Under the pieces are notes generated by a model. It made no database searches. It was not told where the DNA came from and was given only the letters and a program-made list of their open reading frames with translations. Below, piece by piece: positions 1-12,611 of a stretch of DNA of 64,000 bases; within the stretch, counting starts at the first letter, position 1; each line of letters starts with the position of its first letter. Position numbers and translations under genes: made by a program. Source of the DNA: Cadophora sp. MPI-SDFR-AT-0126 (taxonomy: Eukaryota; Ascomycota; Leotiomycetes; Helotiales; Ploettnerulaceae); contig JAGMVK010000008.1 in the NCBI GenBank assembly GCA_020747065.1, positions 372,001 through 436,000 on the forward strand, given 5' to 3'.

Positions 1-2516
1 TATCCTCACTTCTCCTGCTAATACGTATAATCTTAAGATTGCGATACGACATATATATGAGACCACGTGAACACCAAGCTATCAATACAGAACGTACATA
101 TACTATCAAGAACACTGCATAACACTAGTCTGATACCCCTCCTTCACACGCCTATAATCATGACTATCTATCTCTCCATCACCTACACCTACGCCACCCA
201 TAAGTTCCACCTCAAAGCACTCCTTGCCGACCCTAGCCTCATCCTTCTCTCCCACCCAGATCTCTGTAATACTAACTACAGAGATTCAACAGTTAAGTTA
301 CGGGCCGGGTCGGCTTCAGAGTTATACCGGAGTAGTATATAAAGGGCTCTTCCTCTTCCTCGAGGCTCCTCATCTTCTTAATTTCTTCGAGCTAGACCTA
401 TAAGACTACTCTTTGCAATACTCGTTGCTTCCATACTTCGCTGCCTTGAGGCTGTGTTGTGTCATTACAAGTCCTATCTGACACCAATCTCACCCCCCTG
501 CCTACCTCTCTATTCCCCGTCCATCTCAGCCCAACCCATCCCTCATACTCTCAACCAAACCAAAGCAAGACAAACATCTTCACATGAGCACGCCTCAACG
601 TTCTCCATCCTCCCCACACTCTCAATCTCCAAAATCCACCTCCTCATTCCATCCCACCCAAACTGCCCATCTGACTACACCCACCACCAACAAGCAAGTA
701 CAATCCCACCTCCTGTCCAACTGCGGCCGTTACCTGATATCGTAGCAGCTCTCCTCGCTCAGATTACCTATCTTTTCAACAACCTTGCCTCTTTTCTCGG
801 TGCTTTTGAATAAAAAAGTAAGTTCGAGTTTAGATTTGGGCGTAGCAAGCCATAACACTGCGCATACAAGCAGCTGACCTGCCCGCGCATAGTATAACAC
901 TCCATTGTCTCACATCATCCTTCCTTCAACACAACCACACCACATCACCACCACACACACCACATCGCCACCACACCACCAACCGAGTGACCAATATCCC
1001 AGCCCAGTACAGTCCATCACCCCAACCTTCCCTCATCACCCCCGCAAGGACATACAACTAAATCCCTACACAACAAGCCAGATAAGATACGCTTGTACAT
1101 TCTCATGCCCCTCCAAGTGCCTTCACATCAAACCCGAGACATTGAATGGTATGGAAGAGCCACATACTCATATGTACTGTGAAGTTCAGCACGCCATTTC
1201 CCCAGGAGAAAGTTATGAGGCTTCCGAGGAAAAACGGTAGTGTGTCGTAAGCCGTTGTGTGTTATGTTATGTCCATGGTTCATGTATTGTATGAACGTGA
1301 GGTTAAGCGAAAGACATTTCGGGTAGAGATCATGGAGGGTTCTAATATCTGGAATTTCTAAAACAAAAACAAAAATAGGAGATGGTGAACACTATCGATC
1401 AAATCAGAGTACGTTATACAAAACCAGTACCAGTAACGAAGCAAAAAAGGAAGGAAAGTGCAGGGGGCAAGTACAAGAACGGTTCGGTATATACATACCG
1501 TACTGTACATACAAACTGGAATAAAACTCCTTGTACCACGGGGAATTGGCGGAGGATTTTGTACTTTGCAAGCTAACTAGCTTTCGCATCTTCGGCTTCG
1601 ATTTTGGTGGAGAGAGATGGTTGGTTGGTTGGTTCTAGAATCGGAGGATTGTTATATGTTAGTAATCATTACCTATCTCTGTTTACCTTGTGTTTACTTC
1701 AAGGGAGGGATTCAGTAAGCAGGAAGCCATCATACTCTCCCTGATAGCTTAAAAAGAGAGGGAGGTAGAGAGAAATTCACACATCACCATCAGTATCAGT
1801 CTCACTCGTCAACATCACTATCAGTAATCAATAATCAGAAGAAAGAACTATTATTCGACGCAATATAGTGTATCGTGCGTATCCCATCCCATCCATTTCC
1901 TTCGCCCTAACCCACCCCATCCTATTGTCTATCTACTTGCTTACTACCTCCCCTTCTTTTACATCCTCCATTCACGTCTTTCCCATTTCCTCCCCCCTTT
2001 CTCCCCTCGTCAACAGCTACATCCAGCCCAGTCTCCCACCTCATCTCCCACCTCTCCACCTTTCCACCCAAAAAGTCGAAAAAATTACCCATCAAGAACC
2101 AAAAACCAGGAACCAAGCACTAAAAAGGCATAATACGAAGCAAGAGCAGAGTAGAGCAGAGCAGCTAAAAAGGTTGCAAGCAAAAAAGAACAAGGGAGAG
2201 AGATCGCTAGCAATCTTTCCCGTGGTATCTCAAGGTACAGTACGTATGGTACGTTCGCGGGGCAAAGTGAAAAGCAGCAAGCAGGTAAGTGGGCATTTAT
2301 TTCATGCCGGCAGGAAGGTATATGTGCGAGGATGTCGGTTTTTTGTTGCTGAATTGTAGTATTTTAGATGGACCGAACCAAATTGTGGAGAAGAGTTTGA
2401 TACAGTCGAAAGGGAGCGAATGCGCAGAAATTGTCGAGAAGGTTGTATGTATCATTTTGCATCGGTGGCGTACAGGTAGGTAAAGATGGCGGGAGGTGAG
2501 GTAAACACGGGATTCT
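1..2516. other. Intergenic, no convincing gene
   Basis: About 2.5 kb rich in C/T on the + strand, with CT-rich and CA-rich stretches that keep several frames open by composition. A TATATAAA box lies near 335-343 and a run of four GGTT units near 1620. Open frames around 454-813, 905-1240 and 1868-2359 have low-complexity Ser/Pro/His/Thr-rich translations, no recognisable domain and no clear splice structure. The last few hundred bases are probably the 3' untranslated end of the minus-strand MSB1-type gene. Confidence 0.5.
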
Positions 2517-5500
2517 TTAGTTGATAGGTCTGCGCGAAGGACGAGAACCGGAAGTAGGACTTCCACCACTAGTCTCCATGTTGCCCGTCAATTCCGCAAC
2601 ACGTGCCTTGATTCTCGCGACTCTGGATTCAATGGCTGGGATTTTGTCAGTACATCATTCTTCATTTGCATGCCATTTGGCGTTTTGGGGGGATTGGCGA
2701 AAGGTTGAACGGGAACTCACTCTCTTCACCACTCGTCTCCCCATCATCTACATCCGTCTTTCCACTATACCCACCCCGACTCTGCTCCTCACTCTGTCTC
2801 AGCGCCGCTCGCTCAGCAGCATTCTTGCGGATCTGCGCCCAGCGATCCTGGACGGGGCTCGCTTCCGACTCGTCGTTCGTTCGTACACGGGATATGTTTG
2901 GGGGAACAGCTGCGTCGTCTTCACTTTGACGGGGGGAGTCCTCTGGCACAAAAGCTGGGACATCCTCGAGTGGGCCTTGGTCGAAGCTGGAGAATGCCTG
3001 GCGGGCTTCGTGGGCGTCGTTGGTATCGACGCGGGAAAGGCTGTCTTGAATGGAGGGGTCGTAGGAGCGATCGTAGTTTTGAGATGGTGAGGCGATGGGG
3101 GTACGCTGTTGGTCTTCCGAGACGCGATGGGAGTTGGATTGTGTCATTGATGGTTGGGTTATGGAGGGAGTGGCTTCGCTGACTGGGGAGGCGACTGGAC
3201 TCTTCTTGCGGAATCCAGAGAAACGTCTTCCAAGAGCGGCGTTTCCTGGTTGGAGACCATTACCGTTATTGATGACTTGTGGTGGAGCTTGAATTGATTG
3301 ACGGTTCTTATTGCGGCCAAACATCTTTCTGAATCCACCACCACTTGGGGCTCCCTGTTCCTTCTTCTTGAGCTTGTTGTGCTTGGCTTTGCTCTCAGGA
3401 CTCGATCCACTCTGATCGGCGGATGCTCTGGGTTCGGGAGTTGGAGCAACATTTCGAGATGGACCTGCATCGCGGTCTGCTGGATGAGCGTCTGCTGGTA
3501 ACGAGACCTCTGCAGCCTTCTCAGACAAGTTTCGGTGAGCCTCCTCATCCACATCTAGACCCGGAGTAGGTGGAAGTGGTGCGGGTGGAGGCGTTTGTGT
3601 CTGTGTAGGTCCAGGCGAAGGAAGTGCGGGCAAGTCTCTGTCCCTGGAAGTCTCTCGTTGATAAGCTGGCCTCAAAGTATCTTGACTCTTGCCATTTGTC
3701 TGCATCGTCGCTTCTCCAAGTCCTCGGCCAGTATTGTTATTGGCGAGATATGCTTCCCGGATAGCATCCTTGTCGTACTTATTTGCCCATTTCATAGCAG
3801 GTGAAGCTTCATTCATGATAACCGGCTGAAGCGTAAACACGCTACTTGTCTTGGTTGACACAGCATCGTGATCATTTCGTCCACGTCGAGTAGTTGCCTG
3901 CTGTGCTTCCTCCTGTCGCTGCTTCTGTTGTAATTGAATAGCAGCAGCCTGAATCCGAGCATGTTGATCCAGCCCAATACTCGTCTTGCTCACACCCACA
4001 CTTTGATTTGCAGTCAATCCGGGCTGTAAGCTGGTGGTCGAGTTGAGTGCTTGCTTTCCAGTAGATTTCCGACGAGTAAGACCCTTATTCTTCTTCGAAC
4101 GACCCCAGAAGCTCTTCTTCTCGGCAATATATGCACCCTCTTCAGGAGCTGGGGCGGCTCCCTTGACCATTTCTTCCATTACCAGCCATCTTCCACCACG
4201 AATGACTGTCTCGATCAGAGCACATCTTCCAAATGCTGCTTTTCTCTCGCCTGGTTCCTCACCTGCCAGACTGCTGATCCATACCCACCAGAAAGAATCG
4301 TCCAAATCGAATCGCGTAATGCTGGCGAGTTCTCCCGGCTCCAGGGAATTCTGTTCCAGTCTTGGTCTATGCGATTGAGAACTTCGGCCTCTGGTATCAA
4401 TTGGGGGCAAGACTTTGTCAGGTGGGAGCAAGAGTGGCGCTGGGCCATTAGTAGCTTCATTCACAAATCCAGAAGAAAGAAAATCCGCCCAAGAAGGTGT
4501 CGTAGGTCTTCCTCCCATCATCGTTCTTGTCTGTGGCTTTGTTCGTAGACCTTGTTGGGGTCGCTTCTTAGCAAAACTACTCTCCTCGTCCTCGTCTTCC
4601 TCCTCGAATGCGCCGGAGAAACCTATATCCTCGAATCGAGACCAGGAAGCGTCTGTCAAGCCGGTCGACTCCTTGGATGTTGATACTTGGGACTGGTTTG
4701 CCGAAGATATCGATTTCAATACCCGGCGACATTCCTCGGTGAGAGCTTTGACTGGATCTTCGTATTCCGCAAATGCCTGCAGTGCCCGATCGTCGTCTCG
4801 ATATTGGAAGTGATTTGCCCTACGTAGTAGCGCAAATGGTGTTGGAGATACCGCATCCACAATCATAACCACCTTTGTTGTCCTCGTTTGCAGCAGCGAT
4901 GGTCTTTCTGGCGGGTATTCGGTTTCCTGTACTAGCTTCTGGAGTGACATTGGAAGGGTCGAGATTCCATTCAATCCTTTAATAGAACTTGGTGTAAGTG
5001 ATCGAAGATAGGCGAAGAATAAATGGCTTGCAGCGTCCGCAGCTCTGTCTGAAATTAGTAGCAATTCCTCCATAACACCACTTTTAACTTACGCAACCCA
5101 TCCTCTGTATCCTCCTTCAAATCCCTTGCCACCGTCATGATGTTCGAATCCCCACCATCCAGCTAGTCTCGACAATTTCCGTCCACCAAGACCATTCGTC
5201 TTCGCATGGGCGGCAATAGCGGATAGGAGATCGAAGAAATCGAAGATGATCTTGGATCGGGCATCGGAATCCACACTCAGGGGTATGAAGGTTGCGAACG
5301 AGTCTCGGGCCATATTTGAATCTAGGGAGGAGTCAATATTCGCCCTTGCATTCCCGAATTTGAGACACACCTGATTCCCCAACCTTAAATAATTCGTATG
5401 CGTCCCATCCTACCACACCTCCAGGTAATCTGCTCCAACACCACTTCACAACGCTGCACAGAACCTATTGCTTGTCAATGCTGTTCGCGAACCCTAATAT

Positions 5501-5986
5501 TCGTCGTTCCACGTACCATTGGCTCCGTCAGCCGTAATTCTTGCGCCAACATCTCTCCATAGAGCCCTCTGTCGAAGAAATTCCTCACGAACGAGCGCGC
5601 TGCACTGGGATCTGACGTCGGTCTGAAGGGGAGGAGTAGGAACGGCGTATCGAGAGCTAAGAGGAAAATAAATTAGTTCGTGTAACGCGAAAAACATCGC
5701 ATCACAAATACAACGGAAGCATGCAGAGTTGACAGCGGGAGCAGCAGCCATCCCTCCATCAATCCATTTCCCCTCAACGCAGAGTTGTAGACGTACCTCT
5801 CGACTTCAATTCCAGCGTACAACCTCGCAGCAGCTCCTGCACTTCCTCTGGCTCGACCGAAGTGCGCGTCCAGGCGTCTTCCCATCGTGGTTTGGGCGGT
5901 GCGTCGTTCAGCGCGGGCTGCTGGGCTCCTTTCTTTACTTTGGACGGGCCATCTCTGCCCTTTAGCCTCGAGAAGAAGCTCGGCAT
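2517..5986 (-). CDS. MSB1/Mug8-domain morphogenesis protein
   Basis: Large cytoplasmic polarity/morphogenesis protein. I recognise the Msb1/Mug8 domain (RhoGAP-like fold; yeast Msb1 acts with Cdc42/Rho signalling in bud growth). The model has six exons: 5986-5797, 5656-5517, 5464-5371, 5321-5093, 5044-2721 and 2635-2517, giving 1031 aa. Supporting motifs are an N-terminal MPSFFSRLKGR, a PKPRWEDAW segment, DTPFLLLPFRP right after the first intron, and GGRKLSRLAGWW in exon 4. The second half (after about residue 480) is Ser/Pro/Gln-rich, basic and probably disordered, as in the family. The last intron (2636-2720) has a CTGAC branch point close to its AG, and the short final exon restores a basic Arg/Ser-rich end. 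Without that intron the frame would run on into an unrelated tail, so I prefer the spliced end. No neighbour suggests an operon-like link. Confidence 0.85.
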
Positions 5987-7755
5987 GGCCGTCGCTTTGA
6001 GGAGGATGCGGATGCTGTATGTGCGATTCTCTTATGGTTGAGAGGAGGTGGATGAATTGTTGGAAACGTGTTGCATTCGATACAGCCCAGTGCAGTGCAG
6101 TGCAGTCTCCGGGTCTGTCTCGTCCTCGGTGTTGCTGGCTGCTTCTCTGTCTGGCCGCGTTCGAAATAATTTTAGCGTGTTAATGCGTAGATCGTGTATT
6201 TGTGTCAGAAGGAGGGGCTCGCAGACGGAGTGAATCGACCTCCTGCAGATATTGCGAAAGGGTATGTACAGTCAATGGGGGTATTGAAGGTGTGAATAAC
6301 CTCAGGGATTAAATTTTCTCCTGGATAAGGAGAATGGAATGTGGTGGTTAGAATAAGGATTGGGAGGAGATTTGGGATTGCCTTCGCGTCCGAATCAGGG
6401 CAGAAAGTTTGATGGCAGTAATTCAGGGGGTCGCTCGCTTTGGGCGGGATGGCCTGGGCAGCGGGCTGCAGTGGCTCCAGTGGTGTGGGCGGCCTACGGT
6501 AGTGAGTTTAGTGTCAGGACTGGTGGAGGATCCAGGGCGGCAGAACTTCCACAGAGGGGCAAGAGACTATTGCGCACGGGGATCGCTGGCCCAATTCAGG
6601 TGGCGGTGAGACGGGAAATAGACAGAGATGAGATGAAAGCGTAAATGAAGGGACCTTCTGTGCGACCATTGGTTGGGACGAGATAGATGTATTAGTCGTA
6701 GGGTGTCCTGTTCTGCTGGTGTTTCTTATGTTTCTCGTGATGTGAAGATGGGTTGACTAGTACAGTATGAGCTGCTCTGTTCATCAGGGACGATGCATAC
6801 AGTGTGGTGGAAGGAGAGAGATGTCAAGGATCGAGGATCGTGGATCGGGGATCAAGAGACGAGACATACAGTGCCCTGGACAGCAAACACTCCTCGCTCT
6901 ATGGTGATGATGGCTGTTCCTCTGTGCCATATGAGTGGTGGATTGCTGAGACAGTATCGTGAGCTGGCAAACTGTGCTGTGCTGTCTAGTCCAGCCATCA
7001 ACCCGGCCACTCGCTACCCAGCATTTATTACCAATAACAGGATCGGGACACATCTGGGCCTGACTGCAAGCAATGGACTGACTGAAATATAGTATATAAT
7101 ATGCGACCAGGGTTCAGGGGCCGGCATGTCTGGCATTGGAGCAGAGTCAGACATCACAAACTCAGACTCGGACCCCGGATTGGTGCTTACCGTTGGTTGT
7201 CTTCGTCTTATTGTGGGCAGTATTAACATTGCCAGGAGTGTGGTCGGTTGTGTAAATTCTACGCGAACCCCTGAATCAATACCAGCTCCCCCCACTTCAA
7301 GATTCAGGATTTATATTTCAAGCCCCATTTGCATTCGCTAGTATCTCTCAAGTCTTCCGACGTGGGGTTCGACCTGAGTTCAAGGCAAGCATGCATGAGT
7401 GAACATCACACCCTCAGTAGCCCCTGAAGCGACATGCGCACCAAAATGTAGATCCCATCTTGGCATTTTAATCCAAATGTATTCACGCACGTGACCAATA
7501 ATTTGGCGCCATAATTAGCGAACAATAAATACCAGGATATAGGGGATATATTTGAATGCGGTCAACGTATTCAAATGTATAACTTCCGCTTTCCGATATA
7601 AACTTGTTGAGAAATAGTAAGATCAACCAAACTATCACGCGTATTGAATTTTCACTTCTGAATGAATCGACCTGGGGTGCTGAATAGTCTAATTTGTCAG
7701 CAATAGTGTTTCGTCTTCTTAAGCCGCCCATTCCGACGTTATTCGCTTTTCCTCT

Positions 7756-7777
7756 GCAACTCCCCCGCAACTCCCCC
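7756..7777. repeat. Two tandem copies of an 11-bp unit
   Basis: Two perfect copies of GCAACTCCCCC sit head to tail about 145-165 bases before the regulator's start codon. The C-run core is the kind of site bound by C2H2 stress or carbon regulators, but that is only inference. Confidence 0.6.
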
Positions 7778-7802
7778 GCACCTAGCGTCCTGTAGGTGCT
7801 TC

Positions 7803-7830
7803 ACCCGAAGCTGCTTCCCGATCTTCGGGT
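7803..7830. promoter_or_regulatory. Inverted repeat before the regulator (possible CGG-everted site)
   Basis: Perfect 8-bp arms ACCCGAAG and CTTCGGGT are separated by 12 bases, ending 91 bases before the ATG of the Zn2Cys6 protein. The arms contain CCG and CGG triplets facing outward, the half-site type that Zn2Cys6 dimers read. It could be an autoregulatory operator or just a hairpin in the 5' leader. Confidence 0.35.
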
Positions 7831-7920
7831 TACTGACAGGTACCATTTATAGGTGAACTCACCCTGAACACAACGGTCTCGAAATCCCAACACACGGAGG
7901 TACTACTATCAATAAGATCA

Positions 7921-10484
7921 ATGGCAGCAGCAGTCGAGTCTGCACAATCTTATGGCGCGCAAGTGCCACCTGAACATTCTCCCCGCCATCCCCGCCGCGG
8001 CAATCGAGCATGTAGAGAATGTAGCAGGTAACATTGATCTCTTGTCTCTCGGCCTGACAGAGATGCTGATGCATCAATAGGAAGAAGACCAAATGTTAGT
8101 GTCACTCCACAAACTGATAGAAATCTTGCACCTGCACGTTCGAATCTCAAAGCTATCCATTGCGACTGATGTGAGCCATACTTCCAGGCGACATGGCATT
8201 GCCGACATGCTCGCTGTGTACGAAGTCCGAATCCATTTGTGTATATCCCACGACCCGGAAACCACGCGTTCCTCGTTGCAGGAAACCTGCTTCGACCATG
8301 TCAACGCAGCAGAGTTTGAAGGATAAAGTTGGTGGGTACCTGCAGCCTCCTGTCATCACAATTGACGGACAATAACGACGCTCTCAGAACACATTCTTAA
8401 CATCCTGAATTCAAATGAGCACACTGAAAGGGGAGCCAGCAAGCAACATGGCTTTCAACCCCTACAAAGCATCAGCACGACCAACGATTCGCAGTCCTCA
8501 GATACTACGCAGAGTCACATGGAAGACCTGACGTATATTAGCAACCTCGAAGCCCAGCTATCTGGCGAATCAGCATCAGATCAAGAGAGCACCCTCCCAC
8601 AGATTCGCGGGGACGACACGACACATTTTAGCCTCGATCGAGAGGAGGCTGGCGATTCTACTCTAGAGCAAAGAAGTCCTTCGGGGTCCGCGCTTTTTGC
8701 CAACTTCGGAATTCCAGGTTTGCTCGGGGAATATGGCCTTCCTTTTTTCAGCACAGGTGCCACGGACAATGGATGGCCTCCGGTTGAGGATTTAATGAAC
8801 GGTAGTGATTGGATGAATCCCAATCCAGATTGTTTCTCCGACACACCCGAGCATCAAGATATGAGGCCTCTGAGATTAGCAAGTTCCGAAGTCTCTCCAT
8901 CTCATTCTGTAACAAATAACACACAAGTGACAATCAAGCCTGCTGAGAGGGCAAGACATCTCTTCGAGATAGGGCTTCCTCCAGCATTGATTGATGAGCT
9001 GTCAGTAAGAAAATCATCATTTGGGAAACCCTTCTGAACACAATTCTAGGATCGAAATATATTTTGAGAAAGTTCATCACTTTCTCCCATTATTCCACAA
9101 GCCCCGATTCTTAGAGACTTATGTCTTGAATCAGAAAGTTGGTGATAAGCGGTACGAAAACGCCTCATTAGAGACCTCACTCATTTTACATGGCATCCTC
9201 GCGCTTTCAGCGAGGTTTTCCTCATCTCCTCACTTCAATGGAACGCTACCTGTGCAGCGAGGAGAGGCATTTGGGGAGAGAGCCAAAGCTGTTTACGGTG
9301 AAGCTCTTCGCACGCTTCGGGAACCTACACTGCAGTATTTGCAAGGCTGTGTCCTCCTAGGATTCTATCTGTATTCATCGGAACCTGACTCTCAAGGATG
9401 GATGATTATTGGGATGTGTTCTCGGATTGCATATGACTTGGGACTAGACAAAGTCGATGCTAATCGCCGAGATCAAAACCTATGCAGCAAGGAATGGAGC
9501 ATGCGTGAAGAGCTTCGACGTGCGTGGTGGTGTGTGTGGGAGCTGGATACATTTGCTTCGGCAATCGCTTGTCGCCCAGCTACCATCGACCGGATGAAGA
9601 TGCACGTTCAGCTCCCCGTTTCAGATCAAGCCTGGTTTGCAGATAATCCAATAGAATCTGCCATCATCGATCCAGATCCCCTTTCCGCATGGCACACCCT
9701 TCGAAACTGCCCAAATCAAGACGAGCGAGCCTGGTTCTTACTGACCAACTTCCTCTTGCTTGTAGCCCACGACCTAGGACAGCAAAGGAAACCCGACCCT
9801 CAGCTCATTGAGGATATCGAATCTGCAGTCGCGTGTTACGCATTGCTTCTGCCTCCTCGGTTCCATCTGAACTCCGGTTCAATCTTCTTTGACTCTGAGC
9901 ATTTCCGAAATAGCAACTGGATTATCTCTACAAATATAATGCTGCAAGGGTGAGCCACCACTTATCTCTATTGAATTCGCGCTGTTCGCTGCTTACGTTG
10001 AAACACAGTTGCCGTACGTTCATCCATTTTTTGAGTGACAGCACGTCATCAGATGCATGCTCGCCTTCTACCAACCATTTGCTTGCTCCTTTAGCAGCTG
10101 GAGCTCAGTTTGGGGAGCGCAAGAAGGATTACCGTCCCTACGCCGACCAAGTGTTTCGAACTATACGTATCTGGTCTCCCGAGTACATTCCTTATCATAC
10201 TCCATTGATCGGGTGCCTTATACTCGGTCCGGCAGCAATAAACCTGAGAGTTGCAAAGGACTTGAGCAAGTCGGCAAAAGCAGACAAAAACTGTTTTGGC
10301 ATTCAAGGAGAATTGCTGAAGCTTACTCTTACCCGCATTTCTGAGTTTTGGAAAATCGGTTCCATACTCTTAGGTAAATTTCCTCATGTCCATATTTTCA
10401 AGTTCATGAAATCACTGACAATTCAAACAAGACATTGCCAATTCAGTAGCAGAACATGACTCGCGTCCAATTCTTGAAGAATGA
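7921..10484 (+). CDS. Zn2Cys6 fungal transcription factor (cluster regulator)
   Basis: Nuclear DNA-binding regulator. Seven exons are supported: 7921-8027, 8081-8094, 8188-8331, 8388-9000, 9050-9949, 10009-10373 and 10432-10484, giving 731 aa. The zinc cluster is split by two introns, one on each side of a 14-base micro-exon. Once joined, the cysteines fall at residues 31, 34, 41, 48, 51 and 58, an exact C-x2-C-x6-C-x6-C-x2-C-x6-C pattern followed by a basic linker. From about residue 290 the FEKVHHFLPLFHKPRF segment and the following helices match the fungal-specific transcription factor domain (Fungal_trans). The gene lies at the edge of a group of aromatic-degradation enzymes and is the only DNA-binding protein there, so it probably controls them. 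The inducer cannot be read from the sequence. Confidence 0.88.
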
Positions 10485-10594
10485 GTACAAAATTCATATC
10501 ACATGCTTTATTCTATATCCAGAACAGTGTACCAAAATCTAATGTGGTTGTTGAAAGGATGGTAATAAGGGGAACTGGTATAATATTTTAACTC

Positions 10595-11616
10595 TTAGTC
10601 AACTCTTCTTACTACTCTATGGACGAATTCCCGCAAATCCTCTCTTTGCATCTGTCGTATTCCCAGCAGCTCGTTATCCAAAATCTGAAAGTGACCACCA
10701 TATCCTGAGGCAAAAGCAGCTCTGGCCGCGAATCCAAAGAAAACCTTGGGCGTGAAGAGGCCTTGCTTGAAGCCGGACCATGATTCTGCTTCTAGCTCCG
10801 CCGTGTCGATTGCTTCGATGGTCCAATCTTTGCCCCCGTCGTTTGCCGTCGCTTCCTGCGCCATCTCTACCAGCTCGGCCTGTGTAGTGGCGATGTCCTG
10901 GATGTAGACCGCACGGTTCGAGGTTAGATGACAATTGTCTACGACGGCTACAACGGCACGTCCTACAGTCGCCAAAGTGGTTGTTGAAAACAGATTCTTG
11001 CCGCCATCGTAAAGCTTTACAACGCGGCTCCGGGGATCCATAACGAAGCCATCCACCAGCCCCCAGTCTAAAAGGACATTGGTGAAGATGAGAGTGTAGG
11101 AGACGCCAGAATCGGTGCGGTGCTGCTCGAGTTTCTCCTCGACCGCAATTTTGGGCTGGTAGGTAGGGAACTGTCGCACCATATGGTTCCGCAAGTCGCT
11201 GCCAAATTCAGAGGGAATTATGCGAGATACGCCGGCGGCGACGGCAGCAGAGATGAGGAGGGTCTGCGAGGAAAGGGCGACCTTGCCGAGGACAGAGATG
11301 AGGATGTCTTGACCTTCAAGAGCGCTGCGGAGGGAGGCAGAGGACTGGTAGTCCACTTCGACGACTCTGACCGACGATGGAAAAGTATGGCTAGAGAGAG
11401 CACGGGTGAGAACCGTAATTGCGTAGCGATTACTATCCAGGAGAGCTTTGAAAACATGAGAGCCGAGAAGTCCCGCTGCCTAATTAGGCGAGATTTTAGC
11501 CATCCGCAAATTCTGTAGATAATTGATCAGAGGAGCTGAAGTGAGCGGATGTGAATATGATAGCCGACGATGGATACAGTCAATTAACTTACACCCGCCA
11601 ATGCAACTGTTTTCAT
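10595..11616 (-). CDS. NmrA-like / isoflavone-reductase-family NAD(P)-binding protein
   Basis: Predicted cytosolic Rossmann-fold oxidoreductase of the atypical short-chain (NmrA/isoflavone reductase, PCBER-like) family. Exon 1 is tiny (11616-11593, MKTVALAG); after a 113-nt intron, exon 2 (11479-10595) continues with AAGLLGSHVFKALL. Together they rebuild the dinucleotide-binding GxxGxxG loop at residues 8-14. A 302-aa product is the normal family length. The strand position FPSSVRVVEVDY and IIPSEFGSDLRN are typical of the family. The substrate is unknown; a quinone, aldehyde or ring-derived ketone is plausible from its place between the regulator and the FAH hydrolase. An ATG nine bases further upstream (11625) is also in frame. 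It ends only 110 bases from the convergent regulator. Confidence 0.85.
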
Positions 11617-11938
11617 TTCACCCATAGCGTCTTTTGTTACTTCAAAGTCAATGAAAGCGCTGATTTGAATGGCAGTAATTTGAGTCCTGAAGTAAGATTG
11701 AAGCGTACTTACTCGGGCATACGGACAACGAGTGCAACCCCACGGGGTTTCCGTGTCATGAAGCACAACGCCGGTGACCGGGATAATGTGCGCCCGCCAT
11801 CAAACCATTTGCCGCCATTTCTCTCGGAGACTGTTGGGTGGCGTGGATCGGGCTTATTTCGTTTTCCGGGGTCGAGATCAAGTTCGGATCGTGCCAGTCA
11901 TAGGGAACGGCCATCGGATGATGCACCTCAAGCTCGGG

Positions 11939-12136
11939 TTAGGAGGTCCTGGCGAGCGCGCAGAAGACGCGGAGCGCGATGCCAGGACGAGCTTTATTGG
12001 CCTGACTCTCACCAAAGGCTGCATGGCTGTAGGTCAAGACTTCAAAGCTTTCTTCTGGGTGCTCGTTGTAGTCCTGAGGGCAACGATAGGCTTCTGTCAG
12101 AGATTCGTCCACGTTGTCAAATGCGAATGATGACGA
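11939..12136 (-). pseudogene. Orphan coding-like fragment, family not recognised
   Basis: On the minus strand a 65-codon stretch, open from about 12136 to a TAA at 11939, has a composition like real protein (for example DYNEHPEESFEVLTYSHAAF and KARPGIALRVFCAL). No start codon or clean acceptor precedes it; upstream lies an AT-rich tract. A second coding-like stretch in another minus frame runs from about 11900 to 11715. I read this as the remains of a gene lost between the NmrA-like and FAH genes, but I do not recognise the family, and an exon of an unresolved gene is possible. Confidence 0.35.
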
Positions 12137-12611
12137 TTGTGTGATTTTAAATGGACATGTTTCTGGCTACCTGCGGGTATAAGAATTCGTGACATAAACT
12201 CCCCCACTTTAGCACACCTTTTATAATTAATTTGTAAAGAGTAATCATAGATTTTTTTTACCGAAACTTTAATAAAGAGAGACTGTAGATGTTTGATGGG
12301 AATTTTATAAGATTTATTCAAATTTTGCAGAATTTTACATATAAATTAGTTCGAGTTTAAAATTTTTAGTGTTCGACAAATACATCATAGATTCTACAGC
12401 TACTGGTGGGCCTGGTGTTAGAGAGTTCTCAACCCTATATTCTATTCAGAATCCCGATGAAAACGGCCTAGAAGTCACGTATGTTGCTTTTGTGGTTCAC
12501 ATGTGAGCTCTACAAGTGAGTATTACTTCCCCTCCAACTAATCTATTTTCTCTATTCAAACGGCTCGTCGTTGGGTCGCGTCTGCTTGATCCGCAAGTTG
12601 GAAACAATACA
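12137..12611. other. AT-rich gap downstream of the FAH gene
   Basis: No gene is seen. The stretch 12200-12370 is clearly more AT-rich than its surroundings, with T runs and A/T-only blocks, consistent with a decayed insertion. It would contain the 3' end of the FAH-family transcript. Confidence 0.5.

Larger units (their letters stand above)
5987..7920. other. Intergenic between MSB1-type gene and cluster regulator
   Basis: Divergent upstream region of 1.9 kb between the MSB1-type gene (-) and the Zn2Cys6 regulator (+). No frame carries a recognisable domain. The last 170 bases hold a tandem 11-bp duplication and an 8-bp-arm inverted repeat, listed separately. Confidence 0.6.

Noticed and set aside
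454..813. Open frame on + strand in the first kilobase
   Set aside because: Pyrimidine-rich sequence keeps it open; the translation is Ser/Pro/Thr/His low complexity with no domain or supported splice sites.
1868..2359. 163-codon + frame
   Set aside because: C/T-rich then A/G-rich composition, no motif, lies downstream of the MSB1-type gene in its probable 3' untranslated region.
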